Positions 63,070-64,000 of a DNA stretch of 64,000 bases are shown one piece after another. The stretch is from JAGLOK01 sp963675575 (GTDB lineage Bacteria; Bacillota; Clostridia; Christensenellales; UMGS416): contig OY776378.1 in NCBI GenBank assembly GCA_963675575.1, positions 2,728,001 to 2,792,000 of the forward strand, written 5' to 3'. The number at the start of each line of letters is the position of its first letter. Positions within the stretch are counted from its first letter, which is position 1. The position numbers and the translations under genes are program-made. The notes under the pieces are model-generated. The model worked only from the letters and a program-made list of their open reading frames with translations. It was not told where the DNA came from and searched no databases.

Positions 63070-63098
63070 TTTACTTCAAAATCAAGCTCTGATATAAT
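63070..63098 (+). promoter_or_regulatory. promoter of the ApbE-type gene
   Basis: Perfect -10 TATAAT at 63093-63098 with the extended TG-A in front. The -35 TTTACT at 63070-63075 is weak, with a 17-base spacer. Confidence 0.55.
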
Positions 63099-63133
63099 GA
63101 GCGCAGAATACAAAATTATGAAAGTCTAAATAT

Positions 63134-64000
63134 ATGAAAAAGATTACTAAAAAAATTATTACATATTCATTTGTGCTCGCTTTTATATTTTCTGCAAGCG
63201 CCTGTTCTGGTGCAAACAAAACATACAGCAAGTACAGCTATGAGTTTTTCGGAACTTTTGACACCATAATTCAGATAGCCGGATACGCCACAAGTCAAAA
63301 AGAGTTTGATGGATATTCAGAGCATGCCTACAATCGTTTCAATGAACTCAACAAGCTTTTTGACAACTACAACACATACGAAGGCATTAACAATATCAAA
63401 ACAATTAACGACAATGCGGGCAAAACTCCCATCGAAGTTGATGAAACATTAATTAATCTTTTGGATTTCTGCATAAAATCAAATCAAAGTATTTCCTCAA
63501 AAACAGATGTATCTCTTGGCTCAGTGCTTAAAATTTGGCACGAATACCGCGAGGCTGGCTTAGCCGACCCCCAAAACGCCGCGATTCCTTCCATGGAAGA
63601 ATTACAATCGGCAAACGCTTTTACAGGAATTGATAATGTTATAATAGATAAGCAAAACTCCACCGTGTATCTTAACGAAGGAAGCGCGCTTGATTTGGGC
63701 GCGGTCGCGAAAGGCTACGCCACCGAACTTGTTGCGCGAGAGCTTTTTGATATGGGTTTCGAGTCATTTTTCATACTTAGCGGAGGCAATGTGAAAGCGG
63801 TAGGAAAGCCGCATGAAGATGCAAAAAATCACTGGAGCATCGGTCTGCAAAATCCATTTTATTTTGATGACACTGTAAACAACGAAAATTTAATTGACAT
63901 AGCGTATGTGAATGATATGTCTGTGGTAACAAGCGGCGACTATCAGCGCTTCTATGAAGTTGACGGCGCAAAATATCATCATCTTATCGACCCTCAAACG
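63134..64000 (+). CDS. apbE: FAD:protein FMN transferase (ApbE), lipoprotein, 3' end beyond window
   Basis: 289 residues are visible of about 340. The lipoprotein signal ends ASAC (Cys24). The ApbE domain shows FFGTFDTIIQIAGYA, the SLGSVLKIWHEYREAGL segment, LDLGAVAKGYATELVARELF, LSGGNVKAVGKPH and VVTSGDYQRFYEVDGAKYHH, in which His of YHHLIDPQT begins the metal site. It attaches FMN to threonines of extracytoplasmic redox proteins (RnfG/D- or FmnB-type targets). It is divergent from NusG-II/Gx genes; the targets are probably encoded beyond the right edge. Confidence 0.93.
   Translation, partial: MKKITKKIITYSFVLAFIFSASACSGANKTYSKYSYEFFGTFDTIIQIAGYATSQKEFDGYSEHAYNRFNELNKLFDNYNTYEGINNIKTINDNAGKTPIEVDETLINLLDFCIKSNQSISSKTDVSLGSVLKIWHEYREAGLADPQNAAIPSMEELQSANAFTGIDNVIIDKQNSTVYLNEGSALDLGAVAKGYATELVARELFDMGFESFFILSGGNVKAVGKPHEDAKNHWSIGLQNPFYFDDTVNNENLIDIAYVNDMSVVTSGDYQRFYEVDGAKYHHLIDPQT

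Overview
The window looks like a chromosome segment of an uncultured, low-GC, anaerobic Firmicute of class Clostridia. The reasons are AT-rich DNA, strong GGAGG ribosome-binding sites, sigma-A-type promoters with 17-bp spacers, monoderm-type lipoproteins, a YesM/YesN sensor pair with a LplB/YtcP-type sugar ABC transporter, a radical-SAM anaerobic maturase and the oxygen-independent NAD route nadABC. No rRNA, tRNA or CRISPR array was seen. The class-level call is inference. Layout: 1-11.7 kb is a minus-strand cellodextrin locus. It holds an intracellular GH9 enzyme, a solute-binding lipoprotein overlapping a YesM-type kinase, its YesN-type regulator, two permeases, a second solute-binding lipoprotein and GH94 cellobiose phosphorylase. 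One palindromic motif lies upstream of both transcription-unit candidates. 12-19.7 kb holds envelope-glycan genes: a polyprenyl-phosphate GT2, an ArnE/F-like pair of four-helix flippase subunits and three large GT-C-like membrane proteins. Two long perfect palindromes there share the core TTGTTT-N4-AAACAA. 19.66-23.66 kb is an insertion-sequence cluster between two convergent genes: an intact IS3-family element, and a decayed IS21-family element with an IS256-family element inside its istB. All three have recognisable ends and target duplications. 23.7-35.9 kb is a Wzx/Wzy-type surface polysaccharide locus (Wzz, epimerase, nucleotide-sugar dehydrogenase, glycosyltransferases, Wzy, acetyltransferase, Wzx, secreted beta-propeller protein). 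One of its glycosyltransferases is frameshifted at a run of nine A. 36.5-39.9 kb is a MoxR / DUF58 / transglutaminase-associated membrane protein operon, and 39.9-42.4 kb an OpuC/OsmF-type compatible-solute ABC transporter. 42.7-52 kb is mixed: esterases, nitroreductase, a cytidylate-kinase-like protein fused to a nuclease-like domain beside hypoxanthine phosphoribosyltransferase, a probable structured non-coding RNA with its own promoter and terminator, a DMT transporter, an anSME-type radical SAM maturase, a zinc-ribbon protein and a heliorhodopsin divergent from ferritin. 53-58.5 kb carries DUF4173, XRE/DUF2975, HAD, MBL and dihydrolipoamide dehydrogenase genes. 58.8-64 kb is nadABC followed by a Gx-transporter / NusG-II / ApbE group typical of flavin-based (Rnf or extracellular) electron transfer. 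The most interesting items are the roughly 305-nt RNA at 46575-46879, the heliorhodopsin in an apparently anaerobic host, the kinase-nuclease fusion next to hpt, the shared palindromes of the glycan genes and the reconstructable nested IS history.
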